A stretch of 64,000 nt of DNA from Peromyscus leucopus (lineage: Eukaryota; Chordata; Mammalia; Rodentia; Cricetidae). A program made the position numbers and the translations under genes. A model generated the notes under the pieces. It was given only the letters and a program-made list of their open reading frames with translations, made no database searches and had not been told where the DNA came from. Positions 1 through 13,015 of the stretch are shown one piece after another (position 1 is the first letter of the stretch; every line of letters begins with the position of its first letter). The DNA lies in contig NC_051068.1 in NCBI RefSeq assembly GCF_004664715.2, positions 10,594,298 through 10,658,297 on the forward strand, written 5' to 3'.

Positions 1-1037
1 CACTCTGAATGTGATTAGGATGAGCAACTATTCTCCAGAAGTGGGTAGAATTTTGGAGCAGTAAACACGTAGATTACAGTCTGCATACACCCCATCTTCA
101 CACAGGCCGCCTGAGATAATGCTCCTACAGAGACCACAGGCTTCCCAGGCTCTTCACTGCCTCTCTTTATTCAGAGGCCAACCAGGATGCACAGAAAACA
201 TAACTGATACCACCTGGATAATTATTGACTAGTTGCAGCAGAGATGGTGGAGTCCACGTTCTCTTCCTGGTCGTGTGGTGTTAACCCAGCTGCCGGTGTC
301 TTTGTAAGAGCATGATGTCTGTCATTCTTTGTGATGAGCACTCCAGCAAAGAAGACACAGGTAATTTAGTTGAAGGCTTCTGTGGTATATGTGGTCTTCA
401 TGTCTAGAAATACTCCTTTAAAATCTGTGATAAGTTTAGGGTGGAGATGCAAAGATTTTGAGTATGTTTGGGGCACCCTTGCTTTATGTTCTGAACTGTC
501 GAGGTGGCTTGTTTGTGACCAGGGGATGCTGATGTGTGGGATGTGTTTCTGTTCATTTCATATAGAAAAGCATGTGGGTAATCTGAGCAGAACCCACACA
601 AACCTTTCTTTCCTCTTGGATCTGGGGGCTGCAGCTGTCTCATTTACACAATACCATCTATTGCCACACTCCTACGCTGGGTGTGTGTAAGGGGGTATAG
701 ATGCTTCACAGAAGTGAACTGGGAGCATACTACCCTTCCCTCTGCTTCCTGACTGCTCACTAGCAGGCAACTCTTTCCTCAGTTCCTCAGCACCCCACCC
801 CCTTTTTCCTTTCTCTCCTTACCAGATGTGGTGAGATTGGGCTGACCTCTTGCACCTGGTACCCACTCAGTGACCTTCTCCTTTCTCTTTGGAAAGTGTG
901 AGAGATGAGGTGTGGGGAATTGCATTGACAGAAAAAAAGAAGTTGCTCATAGGCTTGGGCTAAAGTCAATGTGAAGCCACCGAATGTTGGAAGGTTGTAG
1001 ATGCTGTCCAGGTGTGCAAATGTTTGCCTCCTTCTTT
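1..1037. other. Unique sequence, no gene recognised
   Basis: No repeat consensus, domain-bearing frame or RNA gene was recognised. Two overlapping frames of 106 (plus) and 79 (minus) codons at 370-690 oppose each other; neither has a recognisable motif and I treat both as chance. Composition is ordinary for mammalian non-coding DNA with very few CpGs. Confidence 0.5.
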
Positions 1038-1247
1038 CTTAAATTTATTTTTTATGTGTCTTGGTGGTGTGCCTACACGTGCACTGAATGTGTGCCCAGT
1101 GCCCACAGAGGCCAGAAGAGGCCTTCAGATCCCCTGGGCCTAGAATTTCAGACAGTTCTGAACTGCCATATGGGTGCTGGGAATTGAAGCCAGGTCCTCT
1201 GGAAGAGGAGTCGGTGCTCTTCAGTACTGAATCATCTCTCCAGCTCC
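1038..1247 (-). mobile_element. B2-type SINE, antisense
   Basis: Read on the minus strand this begins with the tRNA-derived B2 head (the plus strand ends in CATCTCTCCAGCTCC), followed by the complement of GGTGCTGGGAATTGAA and of CCTCTGGAAGAGGAG, which are B2 body motifs. The A-rich tail lies at the left edge (AAATTTATTTTTTATG on plus). The body is diverged, so this is not a recent insertion. B2 elements are non-autonomous and rely on L1 machinery. An 81-codon plus frame in it is a by-product. Confidence 0.85.
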
Positions 1248-2820
1248 ATGTGTCCTTTCCTAATACTTTCCTGGTAAAGTTACCACCCCCCTCAGCTTCT
1301 GAGATAATTTCCTTAGCATATAAACATAGTTGAGAATTTAAAGCAGCTCCACATCAGAGTATGTTTCAGAGGTCATCTTCACCCAGAGGATCTGTCCTCA
1401 CTTACTTCTAGGTTTCTTTAATAATAATTTGTCCTCTAGAGCTATGTTCCTTCTGCACCTATTTTCTTTACTTCTAAACATTCTGGGGCCATGGACAGAA
1501 AGAAAGACTCAGTTCCCGTCACTAGCTGAAAGCTTACAGAAGTGATTTCTAAGTTCCTTTAGCTTTAGGACTCTGCGAGCCCGTTCCTTCGAGAGTCCAT
1601 ACTTCTCCCCAACTCCCATCTCAGCCATGTCCTCTCTTCGCCTCTCATGAATCATGTCAGACTCCCAGAAGTCCCTAGGTCCTACGTGGAGAACTAATGC
1701 ACTTTTCCAAGCCACAGGAGAGACTCTTTTTGTGTTTAGTAATGTGAACTCATACTGCCAAAGGGTTAATCTTCTAAGACTAAGTGCAGATTGGGTGAAA
1801 TAAGAGAAGATCAATGGTTATACTCTGCCATGAGTGGGGTGCTCAATCATGCAGGTTTTCAGCCAGATCTGTAGAAATCTGCATCACAGGAGTCACCTGG
1901 GCGTCACACCCTGAGGAACTCTGAGTTAATGTGTGGTGAACAGAATATTAGGGTTATGCCTATAGGGTGGTTTTCATTGGAATAAGCTTAAGCACAGGAA
2001 AAATGGCCTTGGTCGTGTTAATTTTTTTTATGGGCACTACACGATAGCTGCTCGTGGAATGTAGCAGCACTGTTGCAGAACTGAAAATGTTACCCTGAGA
2101 CATTTTAAAAGAGCAATAAATATCTGGTTTTAAAACGCCAGCATTAAAAAATTATAAACTAGGAAAGTAGTTTTGGGGGGCTGTTGTTTTAACATTGGAA
2201 TGCCACAGCTGCCTTTGCCTTTCTGCTTTCTGAATAAGCAATTGTTTGGCTCTGCAGTTTAGTGATTTAACACTGAGCAAGTTGTGCTTTAGGGGAAAGA
2301 TGCCCGGGAATTAGGCTGTGGCCCCTTATCAAAACGATTTGGCTTCATGGTGTGAAGATGAGGCTGTGCCCAGGCCTGTACATCCTGTGTGTGCCCTGCT
2401 GGGATAGTCCTTTGATGCAGAGGGAGGGGCTCTCATGAAGGGCAGATGTTATTTCCAGACCAGCAAGCCATCGGCAATCCCATGGTATTAGCCAATAGCT
2501 GTGCCACAGCGCTGACCACCTTTGTGGGTATCTGGCTACTTCCCCACCCTCTTCATGAAGTAGGTGCTGATGTGTGGGGCAGGGACTCGAATTTTGTCAT
2601 CATTTTCCAAGCATTATAAGAAAAAATTTAAGTGGGAAAAAGATTTCACTGTTTTGTCTTGCTTTGTTCAAACTTGACTTCTCAACACTTTTTAGCTTAA
2701 TGCTTTACCATAAGTGTGAGCTTAATTTTTTTGTGGTCTTTATGGTTGTTATTATTATGAGTATTAAGCATCATAGGCATAATAATTTGCTTACTTCCCT
2801 TATCTCTCTTTCAGACCTTT
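1248..2820. other. Unique sequence with possible MER5 fossil and a constrained-looking core
   Basis: Most of this stretch is unique. Around 1860-1945 the text CTGCATCACAGGAGTCACCT resembles the complement of the MER5A hAT fossil (a CTGCATCAG...TCACCTGG pattern); this match is weak. The block 2020-2340 is free of repeats and has features often seen in conserved elements: CACGATAGCTGCTCGTGGAA, an ATAAACTAGG run and a balanced AT/GC mix. No coding frame is convincing; the 101-codon minus frame at 1509-1814 has no recognisable domain. Confidence 0.4.
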
Positions 2821-2824
2821 TGAG

Positions 2825-2872
2825 ATCTATATCTATATCTATCTGTCTGTCTGTCTGTCCATCTATCTATCT
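2825..2872. repeat. (CTAT/CTGT)n microsatellite
   Basis: Imperfect tetranucleotide run of CTAT, CTGT and CTAT units, directly left of a rodent interspersed repeat; it probably grew from the A/T-rich edge of that repeat. Confidence 0.85.
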
Positions 2873-2884
2873 GAAGAGAGATAG

Positions 2885-3348
2885 AGAGATTAAAGGAAAG
2901 TAAGCAAATTATGGACTGATCTCTTGATATACCTCAAAAGATCTAGATATACACACACAGGTAGACACAAACACACACACACTATCTATCATCTCTCTCT
3001 CTCTCTCTCTCTCATCTATCTGTTGAGAGTGCATATTCAATAGTAGTTCAGTCCACAGGACTGGCTGTCTCAGCTGATCTTCAGCATATGCTGGAACCCT
3101 GAAGAAGCAGGCTCTAATGCCAGTGAAGGAACGGACTTGCCAGGGAGAGTGAGAGCAAACAGGCAGAGAGAGAAAGTTTCTGGCATCCATGTCCTTTATA
3201 TTGGGTGCTGGCAGAAGGTGTGGCCCAGATTAAAGGCGGATTTTCCCACCTCAAAAGATCTGGATTAAAGTGAGTCCTTCCACATCCCTCACAGGTGTTT
3301 TACTTAATTCTAGATGTAGTCAAGTTGACAACCAAGAATAGCATCACA
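2885..3348 (+). mobile_element. Rodent medium-reiterated repeat, RMER1-like, with internal duplication
   Basis: The segment carries signature pieces of a rodent repeat: CTCAGCTGATCTTCAGCATA, GAAGAAGCAGGCTCTAATGC, GGTGTGGCCCAGATTAAAGG and a right end GTAGTCAAGTTGACAACCAA. The phrase CCTCAAAAGATCT occurs twice, at 2932-2944 and 3249-3261, reflecting the internal tandem structure I recall for this family. A (CT)n run (2995-3013) interrupts it. I am confident it is a dispersed rodent repeat but not of the exact family name. A 93-codon minus frame across it is meaningless. Confidence 0.65.
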
Positions 3349-3904
3349 CTTTCTAAAATTTCTGTTTTCAGTACCACAGTGTATGACTACACTTACTGGT
3401 TGGTACTAGTAATGTTTGACAGAAATATATTTCAAAATATGCAGTTAAAAACTACTTTCATACATAAGTAGTATACTTAATTTGTGCATATATGTTTATA
3501 TATATATATATAAACTGGACCTGTGAAGTTTCTATGTGCTAGGCTTCAGTCATCTTGAAGATGAACAATTTGTTCATGTGTTTAGTGTTTGTTTTGCGTT
3601 TGAGTGCTTATTTCTGTTATCTACTGAAGTTTTTCTAAGCTCATTGTAACTAGCTGGATAACTAGATACCAACCGACATTGTTAAAGCTTTGTCGGTTAT
3701 TGTCCAGATTCTGTTGCCAAACTGCACACGTGATCGTGTCTGACTGTGGCAAATGAGTTCATAGCCACTGTCTATTGTCCATTTTCACTGGGTGTGTTAG
3801 AACACAAAGCATGAAATGATTCCTTTGGAAAGGAATCTATAAGGATACTTCACACAACACTTATTCCCTGGATCAATGGAATGTGGCTGTTATAGCATGT
3901 ATGA

Positions 3905-3908
<4 letters not shown>

Positions 3909-3955
<47 letters not shown>

Positions 3956-3966
3956 TGTGTGTGTGT
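3909..3966. repeat. (GT)n microsatellite
   Basis: About 20 GT units, one AT interruption at 3949-3950, then 8 more GT units. Alternating purine-pyrimidine DNA of this length can adopt Z-form under supercoiling. It is likely length-polymorphic. Confidence 0.97.
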
Positions 3967-6510
3967 CGTGAGTTGTTACTATGGCAAGATTGAGACAAAA
4001 ATATTTTGAATCCATTTAAAGATAGGCATGTTGTAACAAACACATGCTTACTTTTCAAAGTCTGGGTTTAATCCAGGAAACAAAAATATTCACATTAAAG
4101 AGAGTACTCAAAACTATACTTTCAGAGTTCATTTCTACTGTTCATAAGAGAGTGCCAAAGAGATAGATAATTAGCTTTTGGGTGCTAGAGATGTCTTAAA
4201 GAATGAGAGAACCTGCTAAGGATACACTTGGTGCCAGAGACTACTACTACCTAAATTTCCCTAGAATGAAGTGAGATCAGATTAAGGATCCTTAAGAGTA
4301 TTACTGAGCAGGATGCCAGCAAATGAAGAGACATGCTCAGAACTGACAGAAGACTACCAGGAATCCAGGGTAGTCACCTGCCACAATGAACCTGGATGCA
4401 GATGTCTTTCTTGAGTTGTACCATCAGTTCGTTCTGAGTTTGTTGTGACTAAGTTCGGTGACTTCACTAGAGCACTGTGTCCGTCGTATTCAGAATTTGC
4501 TAACGAGGAGATTGTGTAGCTGATGATGATTATTGCAAAGAAAAATTAGCTGAATTTTTTTTTAAAGAAAGCTGTACCCAAAGACATGGGAAATAAGCAA
4601 TCTTTTTCAGAGTGTTAGAAATGTGGAGCGGTGACTCTAGTGTTCATGTAATCATTAACTAATATGTTCTCTTGAGTGGACAGAGCATTCAGCATGCCAT
4701 AGCGCATTGATTGAGACAAGGAGGGCAGGAGAATGGCAGCCTGACCACCTAGGAATAGAATTCAAACACGAAAGTAAACAGAAGAAAGGGGTTTGTGTGC
4801 ACGGGGAATAATCTCCCAGACAGGTGCGAAGCATTATTCATGAGTGAGTAGGATACCATGACATCTCTTTCCTTCCCACATCCTTGACAATGAGAGCCTC
4901 GATGTGACTCCTCTAGGCCTCCTGCACTGCTGTTTACTCATGAAGTCCCACACATACATAAAATCTCACTGTGTATCCTGCCCCCAGAATCTGTCTTCCC
5001 ACCTAAAATTCTTAAAGAAGCACCAAGGGTATGGTAACTGGTGCATTTTAATACATGTTTTGCAAAGGCTAATTATTCATTCAATATTGAATGCATGATA
5101 GAAACTGTGGGAAGATGTATATATACCACCAGCATATGCTTGGTAGGTAATGTTCTTAAATGGCCTGGCCTCCTTCCAAGCTTTGATTATTCATAAATAT
5201 GTTGAGAATAGTATGTTGTACTAATTTAACATTTAATATTTTATTGAAGCAAACTCAAGAGACTGAAATCTATTTGCTTTAGCAAGCTTGGCCACTGATA
5301 ATGTATAATTTGGAATTTTCCTTTTGTGAATTCCACAGCTCAAGAACAACACAGCTGGACATGGCGCAGTCATATTTATCTTTTCCTTCACTGAAGTACG
5401 AGGAGATAGCATCGTTGGAGGCTTAGAGGGAGGGATTGCTAAAGAACACTTCTCCTGTTTGTCTGTTCACTCGAGAAAGCCTTTTCAAACAAGTGTTTGA
5501 GATACTTGTGAGTAAAGCTAGTCTAGTCGTCAAAAGAAGACCAAGTGAATGTCTATAAAGTGGCTGGATTTCAGATAACATTTTCCCCCTGAGTGTTTAG
5601 ATTGGTTAAATATTAGAGGAAGAGAGATAATAACACTGTTTGTCGCCATAAACTTGGACATATATCTGTTTTCACAAGGTTAGTTTGAAAGGCCTATCAA
5701 AGATTTTTTTCCATACCAGATGATTTTGTTTCGGCTTGGTAAAGGACACAGGAGGTAGAGATTGGCAGGTACCTGCTAGGCAGAAACAAGGAAACTTTGT
5801 GTAGACTTTTTAAGACATATAATTTCTTGATTCTCATGAATAGCATACTATATTGGTTGTCATTGTGGCACACAATACTTTTTATGACATATATTTAAAT
5901 TTCTATATTTAATTCTCTCTTATTTTCTTTGCTAGTGTGCAGATTGGAAAGTCCTCTGAGCATCAAAGTGATGCTTATGTGTAAACTTAAACATTTTCAT
6001 TATTGGACATTTCACAGAATGAAGCAAGCAACTTACAGCTTATATAAATTGACAATAAATCCTGAAATGGGAGAATAAGATAAAATGACTGCCTCTGAGG
6101 AACATGAAGTCTTGTATTTTTGTTGTTAGAGTCCCTCCAAACCTGAGCAAAACATCATGCCAACCAACAGTAGGTGACCAACCACTGTGGATTGAGTCTT
6201 GTACCATGCAGAACTGTGGTGTTGTGTGCAATCAGGCTATTTGGAAAGGGATGGGGATGTGGGGAAGAGAGGGAGGCTCCTTTCTGCCAAATCCAACATT
6301 GCTTCAGTTGCATTGAGCACATTCTGTCCCAGCACTGTCCCAAATGGGCTAATGTTCAATCATGAGTCCCTAGCACAGCCTAAACTGGGTTCATCTCTCA
6401 CCTGCTATCCACTCAAGCTCTTGAGCTTCCTTTCCAAATGGAGCCAGAACAGGCAGAGATAGTTTTTTCTGGCCTCCATTTTCCTGCCATTGTCACAACA
6501 TCTCAGGTTT

Positions 6511-6644
6511 GTCACATCCCCTTTCTTCCTTTCTTCTTTCTCTCTCTACCCCTCCATTCCCCATCCAGACCCTTCCTTTCCTTCTCTCCTGTCCATGACT
6601 TCTTCTTGTTTTTCATTTCTCCTTCATCTCTCCTTTCCTACCTC
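6511..6644. repeat. Pyrimidine-rich tract
   Basis: CT-rich simple sequence (CCTTTCTTCCTTTC-like units) running into an antisense B1; it probably includes the degraded A-tail of that SINE as seen from the plus strand. Confidence 0.6.
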
Positions 6645-6750
6645 CTTTCCAGGCTCTCTCTATACATCCCAGGCTGGCTTCCAACTTGGGACCCCTCAGT
6701 CTCAGTTTCCTTAGTGCTGGAATTGTAAATGTATGCACAATGCCCAGCTA
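6645..6750 (-). mobile_element. Old B1/PB1-type SINE, antisense
   Basis: On the plus strand the order CATCCCAGGCTGGCTTCCAA, then TTAGTGCTGGAATTGTAAAT and GCCCAGCT is the complement of the 7SL-derived B1 monomer. Divergence from the young B1 at 37.7 kb is high, and the CpG sites of the consensus are lost, consistent with an old proto-B1 or early B1 copy. Confidence 0.75.
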
Positions 6751-6848
6751 ACTTCTTCTGCTGGGAACGTTAATTAAACCATTATTTGTCTTAACTGACA
6801 CTTCTGTGAGATTTCTTCTGTTGCTTTGTGAGTTCTAGAGTTTGTAAC

Positions 6849-6852
<4 letters not shown>

Positions 6853-6893
<41 letters not shown>
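6853..6893. repeat. (TC)n microsatellite
   Basis: About 20 uninterrupted TC units, a homopurine-homopyrimidine tract able to form triplex (H-) DNA. Confidence 0.97.
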
Positions 6894-6899
<6 letters not shown>

Positions 6900-9800
6900 A
6901 AAATGCACAAGTCTAAATCAATTATTTTTTCTTTTTTAATATTAATATTTAAGGATTGTATTCTGAAAACCATTCTCAGATGCTAAAAATCACAAGTATA
7001 AAATGAAATCGACCTGCTTATTTAATTCCTAGAGGGGAGAGCCAAGGTCATGAGATAGAAAACAAGTTTTCCAAAGTTTTCACTGTTTACACAAAGGTAA
7101 GAACTAGAGACTGTGGTTGTCAGCATATTCCCTTCTCTATTATAACAGTGTAGCTCCACAAACACCTAAACCAGTGGCTTTAGAGAGAAAGGAGGCAGAA
7201 ACTGGCAGCCAGTTGCTGAAATCATAGCCTCATGATGTTTTCAGGAGCCCAGAATCCTGTCTCCCTACTGTGCTCTCACTAGGCATGATCTTCAAGCACA
7301 TGTTTTCAAGATGGTTGCCAACTGGCAGCCATCCTACACACACTGGAAACAAGAAGAAGATCAAGAGTGACAAGCAGGGTTCATGCTCATTAAATGGTTC
7401 CTTTTGAACTTCTTTGTTTGGGGATTCTACCCAGTGAAGACTGCTTCCCTCTATCTGAGCAGAGCTGACTCAGCTGCAGGGCAGGCTGGGAAATGTAGTC
7501 TATTCTTTTCCTCCTTCCTTCCATTCTTCTGCCCCTCTTCCTCCCCTTTTCTTCATCACTCATCCCTGTCTTTCTGCCATCTTTTTTCTCTTTCTGTACA
7601 GTGCTCTGAAGAAAATCAAATTTATTGCCAAGGTAAAAAGCAGAACTGATATTGGGCAGGCAGCTTCTTGTGTGTTCACAATTATGTTTAAAATTAAGAA
7701 ATTACTTTTAGTGATTGGAGTGTAAAGCACTATACTTTAAAAAAAAATAGTAGCATTTCCCTCCAATTACTAATACAAAACCTCCACAATAGAGTATCAT
7801 GCAATAAATGCTGATTGCATTTGAATGAGATGATAAGAGGTAAACGTGGAGGTTCTTGCCCTTGTCTTGTGTGCTGGCCTTCCTGTTCAGTGAGACACTG
7901 GTGCCATTGTTTTCATTGACTTGAAGTGAACTTGGCAGTGAAGACTGATGTGGCTCCACCTAGGTATGCTGCGAGATAATAACAAAAGTCACCTAAGTAT
8001 TTCAAAGTCAACAGCAATTCATTTGCTTAATTTGCCCTGCACCTGTAATGGATGCGGGACTTTCAGAAGCCCAGTCACAACCCATGTTGAGTGATTGAAG
8101 ATGCTGGCTGACAATGACATGTCGCGCAGGTCTGACTCTACTAGGGGCTGTGTGCACGGGCTGTGCCAAAGAGCGTTTATTTACCAATATTTCATTTATT
8201 ATGAGATTGATGGTGCTGTCGTCCATGTGACTGTCTTTTGCTGGGCTGATTTCTGCTCATCCTTTTTATGCTGAATTAAATAGAAGATAACTAGAGGAAG
8301 AATTTAATGAACAGAATCCCACCCTTGCCACCAGACTGGAAGCTATGTTCTCCTGTCACTGAAGCTCTGCATGGGTATCTCCTGTTCTTCATAGTGTATA
8401 GGTTAGACACCTCTGAAGATATGGCGTACATTCCAGGAAGCAATGATGCCAAAACATTGATCTAGTGCCTGACGGGCAGCTCTCTCATTCTGTAACTGTT
8501 GCTCTCTGTGGGCGGTTTTTGTCCCTGACAGTACACAGGTGGTAAACCCTACAGATAACGAGGAGATTCCTGAAGCAATGGTCCTAGAAGACTTCCCACA
8601 CAGAAATCCATTAATATCACTCTGGCCATTAAGTGAGATGTTCCAGCCCAGGGTTGCTGACCCAAACCTCCCTAGTCACTGCTAAGCCCAGCTGTGCTGT
8701 AGATGGACAGTGGCTTTGGGGTGGGGTCGGGGAAAGAGCTGCAGAAAGACCCTGGACCTGTTGCACATGAGACAATGTTTTTAGTACTGTTGGAAGAGCC
8801 CAGGCCCTTTCATTAGCCTATTCCTGAAGCACTCACTTTTATATACATTATTAACTTACTGATTCTCCTATGTTCCCTTACACTTAGGACTGCTCAAAGA
8901 CCTAAGGGTCCCAGATCTCTGTTGTCATATCCTATTTCTCTCCCAATTTCTAATATATAAAGAACTTCATGGCAAGGTTTGCCAACCTGAGTCTTTTAAA
9001 GTTCCTTAGTAGTCAAATTCCAAACTTTTTCAAGTTAGAGACTATAATATCAGTGTTCATAATAGTAGATGTTGTTAAATATACTTCAGTAAATAATTCT
9101 TGTCCATCCTGGCTGTAGAGTGAGGATACAGGGAATATATTGGGTTTCAAGTCACAGAGTTTCTTTGGAGACAATCTCTGGCTACCTGCATGGCATGGGC
9201 ACCCTCCCTCTGCATTCCATCATGCTGACCTGCCAGGTCTTATCAGTGTAGAGCCCATGAAGAGGGTCCATACATCAGCCATAACATGACCCATGTGTCC
9301 AGAATCACCCCTGGTAATTACTCAGTGATGGAGAAGTGATTTAGAGTGAGCAGTATGAGGAAGCCGCTGATTATTAAACACTTCGTAGCCCAGAACAAAG
9401 TGTACGAGCATCTTCCTCTCACCCAAGGTGAATTTATTTCTCAAGATTATAGGCAGCTGCTATTTCTTGAAGTTTTCTTGCTTTTACTTCTGCTTACACA
9501 GATCTCAAATGGGGGTGATCCTGACAGTAACACCACCAGGCAACTGTTAGTCCTAAACACAGGCCCCAGCTGGGCTCCTGGCAAGAGTCCTGGGAGTAAG
9601 TGCTTTCTCTGGGCAGCTGCCTGAGCAGCAGTGTGTGGAGAGTCGCTGTTGGTTGGCAGGAGGGTGGACCCTTGAGCACATTAGGTTTAATCACTCTTTA
9701 TGCAGAAAGCTTCAGAAACTTGTGCAAAATAAACAAGCTAATCTAGAATCCTACTTGTTGATTTGGACATTATACTTGAACACAGATAGGCTTCTAATGA

Positions 9801-10301
9801 AAAGAGGTGACAGGGTGCAAGAGGAATGCCTGTGTTATCAGTGTGTCTTAGGTAATGAAATAACTTCTGCTTCCTTGTCTCTTAATAAGAGCGCCGTATT
9901 AAAAGAATTTTAAGCCTCCTTCTCTCCTAACACTCCACAATTTCATGTGAACTGGAGAATCTTAAAAATGGAATCATATTTGTTTCTCATACTTTACTAT
10001 CTCTTAAAAAACTCTTTGTAGAACATAGGCATGTCCATAAAAAACGCTTGAGGCAGCTTACAATAAAAATGCAGGACAACGAAAATAAAGACAAGGAAGA
10101 CAGATAAGTACTGAGAACTAAACAAAGAGAGAAACCATGTATTTACCAGTTCTGAAGCAAGCTATAAGAAAATATAGCCCAGAGTCTGAGTTCCCTAGTA
10201 GCTAAGGCAAAACAAAACAAAATAATAATCACCATTATAGGAAAAAGAATATAGTACATAATTTTTCCCACACTGCATGTTAAATTCAAAATTTCCATGG
10301 T
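6894..10301. other. Unique sequence, no gene recognised
   Basis: Mostly unique AT-rich DNA. Near 7172-7500 phrases such as GATGGTTGCCAACTGGCAGC and GGCAGGCTGGGAAATGTAGT look like an old mammalian interspersed repeat that I cannot assign. The 92-codon plus frames at 9346-9624 and 9635-9913 show no domain. Nothing supports a gene here. Confidence 0.4.
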
Positions 10302-10680
10302 ATATTAGTTACTTTAGTATCACTGTGATCACAATACCTGACAGAATCAATATAAAGAAAGAAAGTTTATGTGGGAATCTCATTTTTAGAGGGATTCAGA
10401 CCGCTGTGGTAGAGGACGCATCAAAGGCCAGCTCAGATGATAGTGGTGGAAATACAGCAAAGACTGTGTAACTCATGGTTGACTAGGAAACAGAGGGAGT
10501 GAGATGGAGGCAGGACCCAGGGCTTGGCTATAGTCTATAAAGGCTCATCCCAAGTGGCCTACATCTGCTAGCTAGTCCCTACATCCTAAAGAGGCCTAGT
10601 TTCCCAAACACAGCATCTCTCTCTGGGAAACAAGCTTTCAAAATAAGAGCCTGGTGGGCATTTCTGATCTAAACCCAACA
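10302..10680 (+). mobile_element. Medium-reiterated mammalian/rodent repeat, family unassigned
   Basis: The left end ATTAGTTACTTTAGTATCAC, then TGTGATCACAATACCTGACA, a middle with GAGGGATTCAGACC, and a right end TTTCTGATCTAAACCCAACA follow the order of a widely dispersed repeat recognisable by 'tgctgtgacaaaatacctgac ... gacatttc..ctaaacc'. It is diverged. I do not know its formal family. Related copies in the same orientation lie at 12302-12595, 27795-28130 and 60782-61170. Confidence 0.6.
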
Positions 10681-12301
10681 TCCAGGAACTTGGAAGCTAG
10701 ATGTAAATGTGTAGTCTACTCAGATGTTAGTATGTAATTCTAGTGTTAGACCTTAAATCTAGAGAATTGATATTTGCACCTGCCTTGTGTGAGAGCAGAG
10801 CAACAGCAATCCTATCTCAGTCTGTTGATGAACATTTAGTGTATTCTCTTCTCTCAGCGTTCACTTTCACTATTGCTCTGGGGCATAGCTTTTTTTTTTT
10901 TGTAAGATAGAATACAAATAATTTTCATTTGTTATCTTTCTACTAAAGTAATGTATAAGTTTCAACACTGAAAGAAAATAAAGCTAGTTTGGCTTACAAA
11001 GAGGCTTCCTTGAAGGTTTAGGACTTTATTTTCTTCACATTTGTTTCAAATTCCTTCATGCCAAAATAAGGGGAAAGACTGCTGTATAAGTAACATGTTC
11101 CTGTTGGTCATTAGTACTATTTGATAATATAATTTGATAACTCTACTCACAGAACAGGAATGCAACTTAGTGGGAATGTGACTGATTAACATATACATGG
11201 CCATGATTTCATTCTCAGTCCCCTCAAGTATTTTTAACTAGAAAATTGCTAACATTGATTAGTTTGTATTTTAAGATAGGAAACTCAGAACCATACTTAA
11301 ATCTTATTCATGAATTTAATTGGTACCTCAAAGTTAACATTTCTTTCACTCTTTCAAAATTATGTTTGTAAGTAGAAGAATATTTTGAAATCTATGTGTG
11401 TGTATGTGTGTGTTTGTGCACACATGCACATGTGAGTGCACACAGGCATTCTCACGCATGTGCTTGCACATGTATGCTACTCTGTATATGGTCTGAAGAA
11501 GAGATCTATACCCAGGTGGTCGTGTTTTACCAATATCATAGGATCTGAGTGCCTTTCATGTTGGGGAACAGGAGTGAGGACTGTAGACTCAAGGTGGTTC
11601 TCAAGTGTTCTCTCTTGGAATCAGTGACAGGCAGGAGGAAGCACCAGTGAGATGGGAGATGGGCTGGGGTTTAGGAATTATTATTCCTCATCTGTCCCCA
11701 GCACCCCGTGCTGGCAAAGATAGCCAGCATCCTTGTAGGATTTGAACATAACCTCAACAGAAAAATCTCATGGTGTAACACACTATCTTGTCTTAATCAG
11801 TATGTGGTACTAGTCAGTGAGGCTTGAGGATGGGCAGTTACTGTAACCCCAAATTTCTAAGTTTATCCTGGCAGAGTAAAGGTAGTAGAGAATCAGGTCC
11901 CCCCCTATAGATTTGCCTTATAACTTCTGCGGCTAGTCCCCACCTCTAAAGGGCCCCCATTTTCCCAAATAGTGCTGCCCTCTGGATTTCATGACCCTTC
12001 TTGCTTCTTTCTCATTTGTTACATTGAACCACATGCCCACAGCTAAGGTCAACTGATCTGGGAAACAAGGAGACTTGTGGGAATACTGGAGATAACTTTT
12101 ACTTGGGATCTGGGAAACATCTTGTGTAATATGAAACCAACTGCACAATGAGTCAAGGGACATCTACAGGAAGCATTTTAGCTGAGCTTTCATACAAGTT
12201 TGGCCACCAAAGGCATTTTAACACCGAGATCTATTCTCTTGCAGTGATAATCAAGTATCAAAAAGAAAAGGTCCTGTGTGCTGTGAAATAAGGAATACTG
12301 T
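10681..12301. other. Unique sequence with GT-rich patch
   Basis: No gene found. At 11393-11470 an irregular TGTGTG/TGCACA patch may be the remains of a B3/B2 tail. At 11930-11990 CTAGTCCCCACCTCTAAAGG resembles a piece of the right half of the repeat at 10302-10680, suggesting a fragment of that family; this is weak. Confidence 0.4.
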
Positions 12302-12595
12302 TTGTCTTAGTTACTTTTCTGTTGCTGTGATAAGACATCATGGCCAAGGCAACTTATAGAAGAAAGAGTTTGTTGGAAGCTTACTGTGTCCGTGACCATC
12401 TTGTTGTGGAGCACAGCCATAGGCAGACATGGTGCTGGAGCAGTAGCTGAGAGCTCACATCTTGATCCACAAGCGTGAGGCAAAGAGAGCTGAGAATGGC
12501 CCCAGGCTTTTGAAACTTCAAAGTTCACCTCAGTGACACACCTCCTTCAATAAGGCCACACCTCAGAACCCTTTCTAAATAGCTCCACCAGCACA
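12302..12595 (+). mobile_element. Medium-reiterated rodent repeat, same broad group as 10302-10680
   Basis: It starts TTGTCTTAGTTACTTTTCTG, followed by TTGCTGTGATAAGACATCAT and GGCCAAGGCAACTTATAGAA; the right part has ACCTCCTTCAATAAGGCCAC. This order is typical of a dispersed rodent repeat that is common around genes and in gene deserts alike. A 73-codon minus frame in it is a by-product. The formal family name is not assigned. Confidence 0.65.
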
Positions 12596-13015
12596 GTGTT
12601 GATAGTAAAAGGTCCCTGGTCAGCATGTTTAAAACTTGTGATATTTTTGTAAGAAGTTAGAATATAATCCTCTACAGCTGCTTCTCTCCTCAGTTCTGCC
12701 CACTGATTTATTTGCAGTTCTTAGATCAGGGACAGTCATATGGTAGACATAAATAAATATCTGATAATCAAATGACCCAATTTGTATGAAAGTCAGGCTA
12801 GCAAATCCATTTTTTTTTCTTGCAAAGACTAGGGATAATCAATATATTCAATTTCCTCAGAGCTTGTGGCAGTAGGTAGAGTCACTGTTTAGAAAATGAA
12901 TGTGTTTTTCCATACCAATTTCTATGTGTGGGTGAAGTCGTCATAGAAGGGCACAGTGCTCAGCAAGTGTTGAAAACTATGAATTCTGCACCACATTCTC
13001 TATCTCATTTTCTTT
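12596..13015. other. Short unique interval
   Basis: AT-rich, no recognised repeat or gene. Confidence 0.5.

Larger units (their letters stand above)
3349..6644. other. Unique AT-rich sequence with one GT microsatellite
   Basis: No SINE, LINE or gene signature was recognised across most of this stretch. Short runs include a TA tract near 3499-3512 and the GT array listed separately. Several small opposing frames at 6040-6460 (60-90 codons) overlap in all directions, which is typical of chance frames in a GC-richer patch. No splice-bounded candidate exon stood out. Confidence 0.45.
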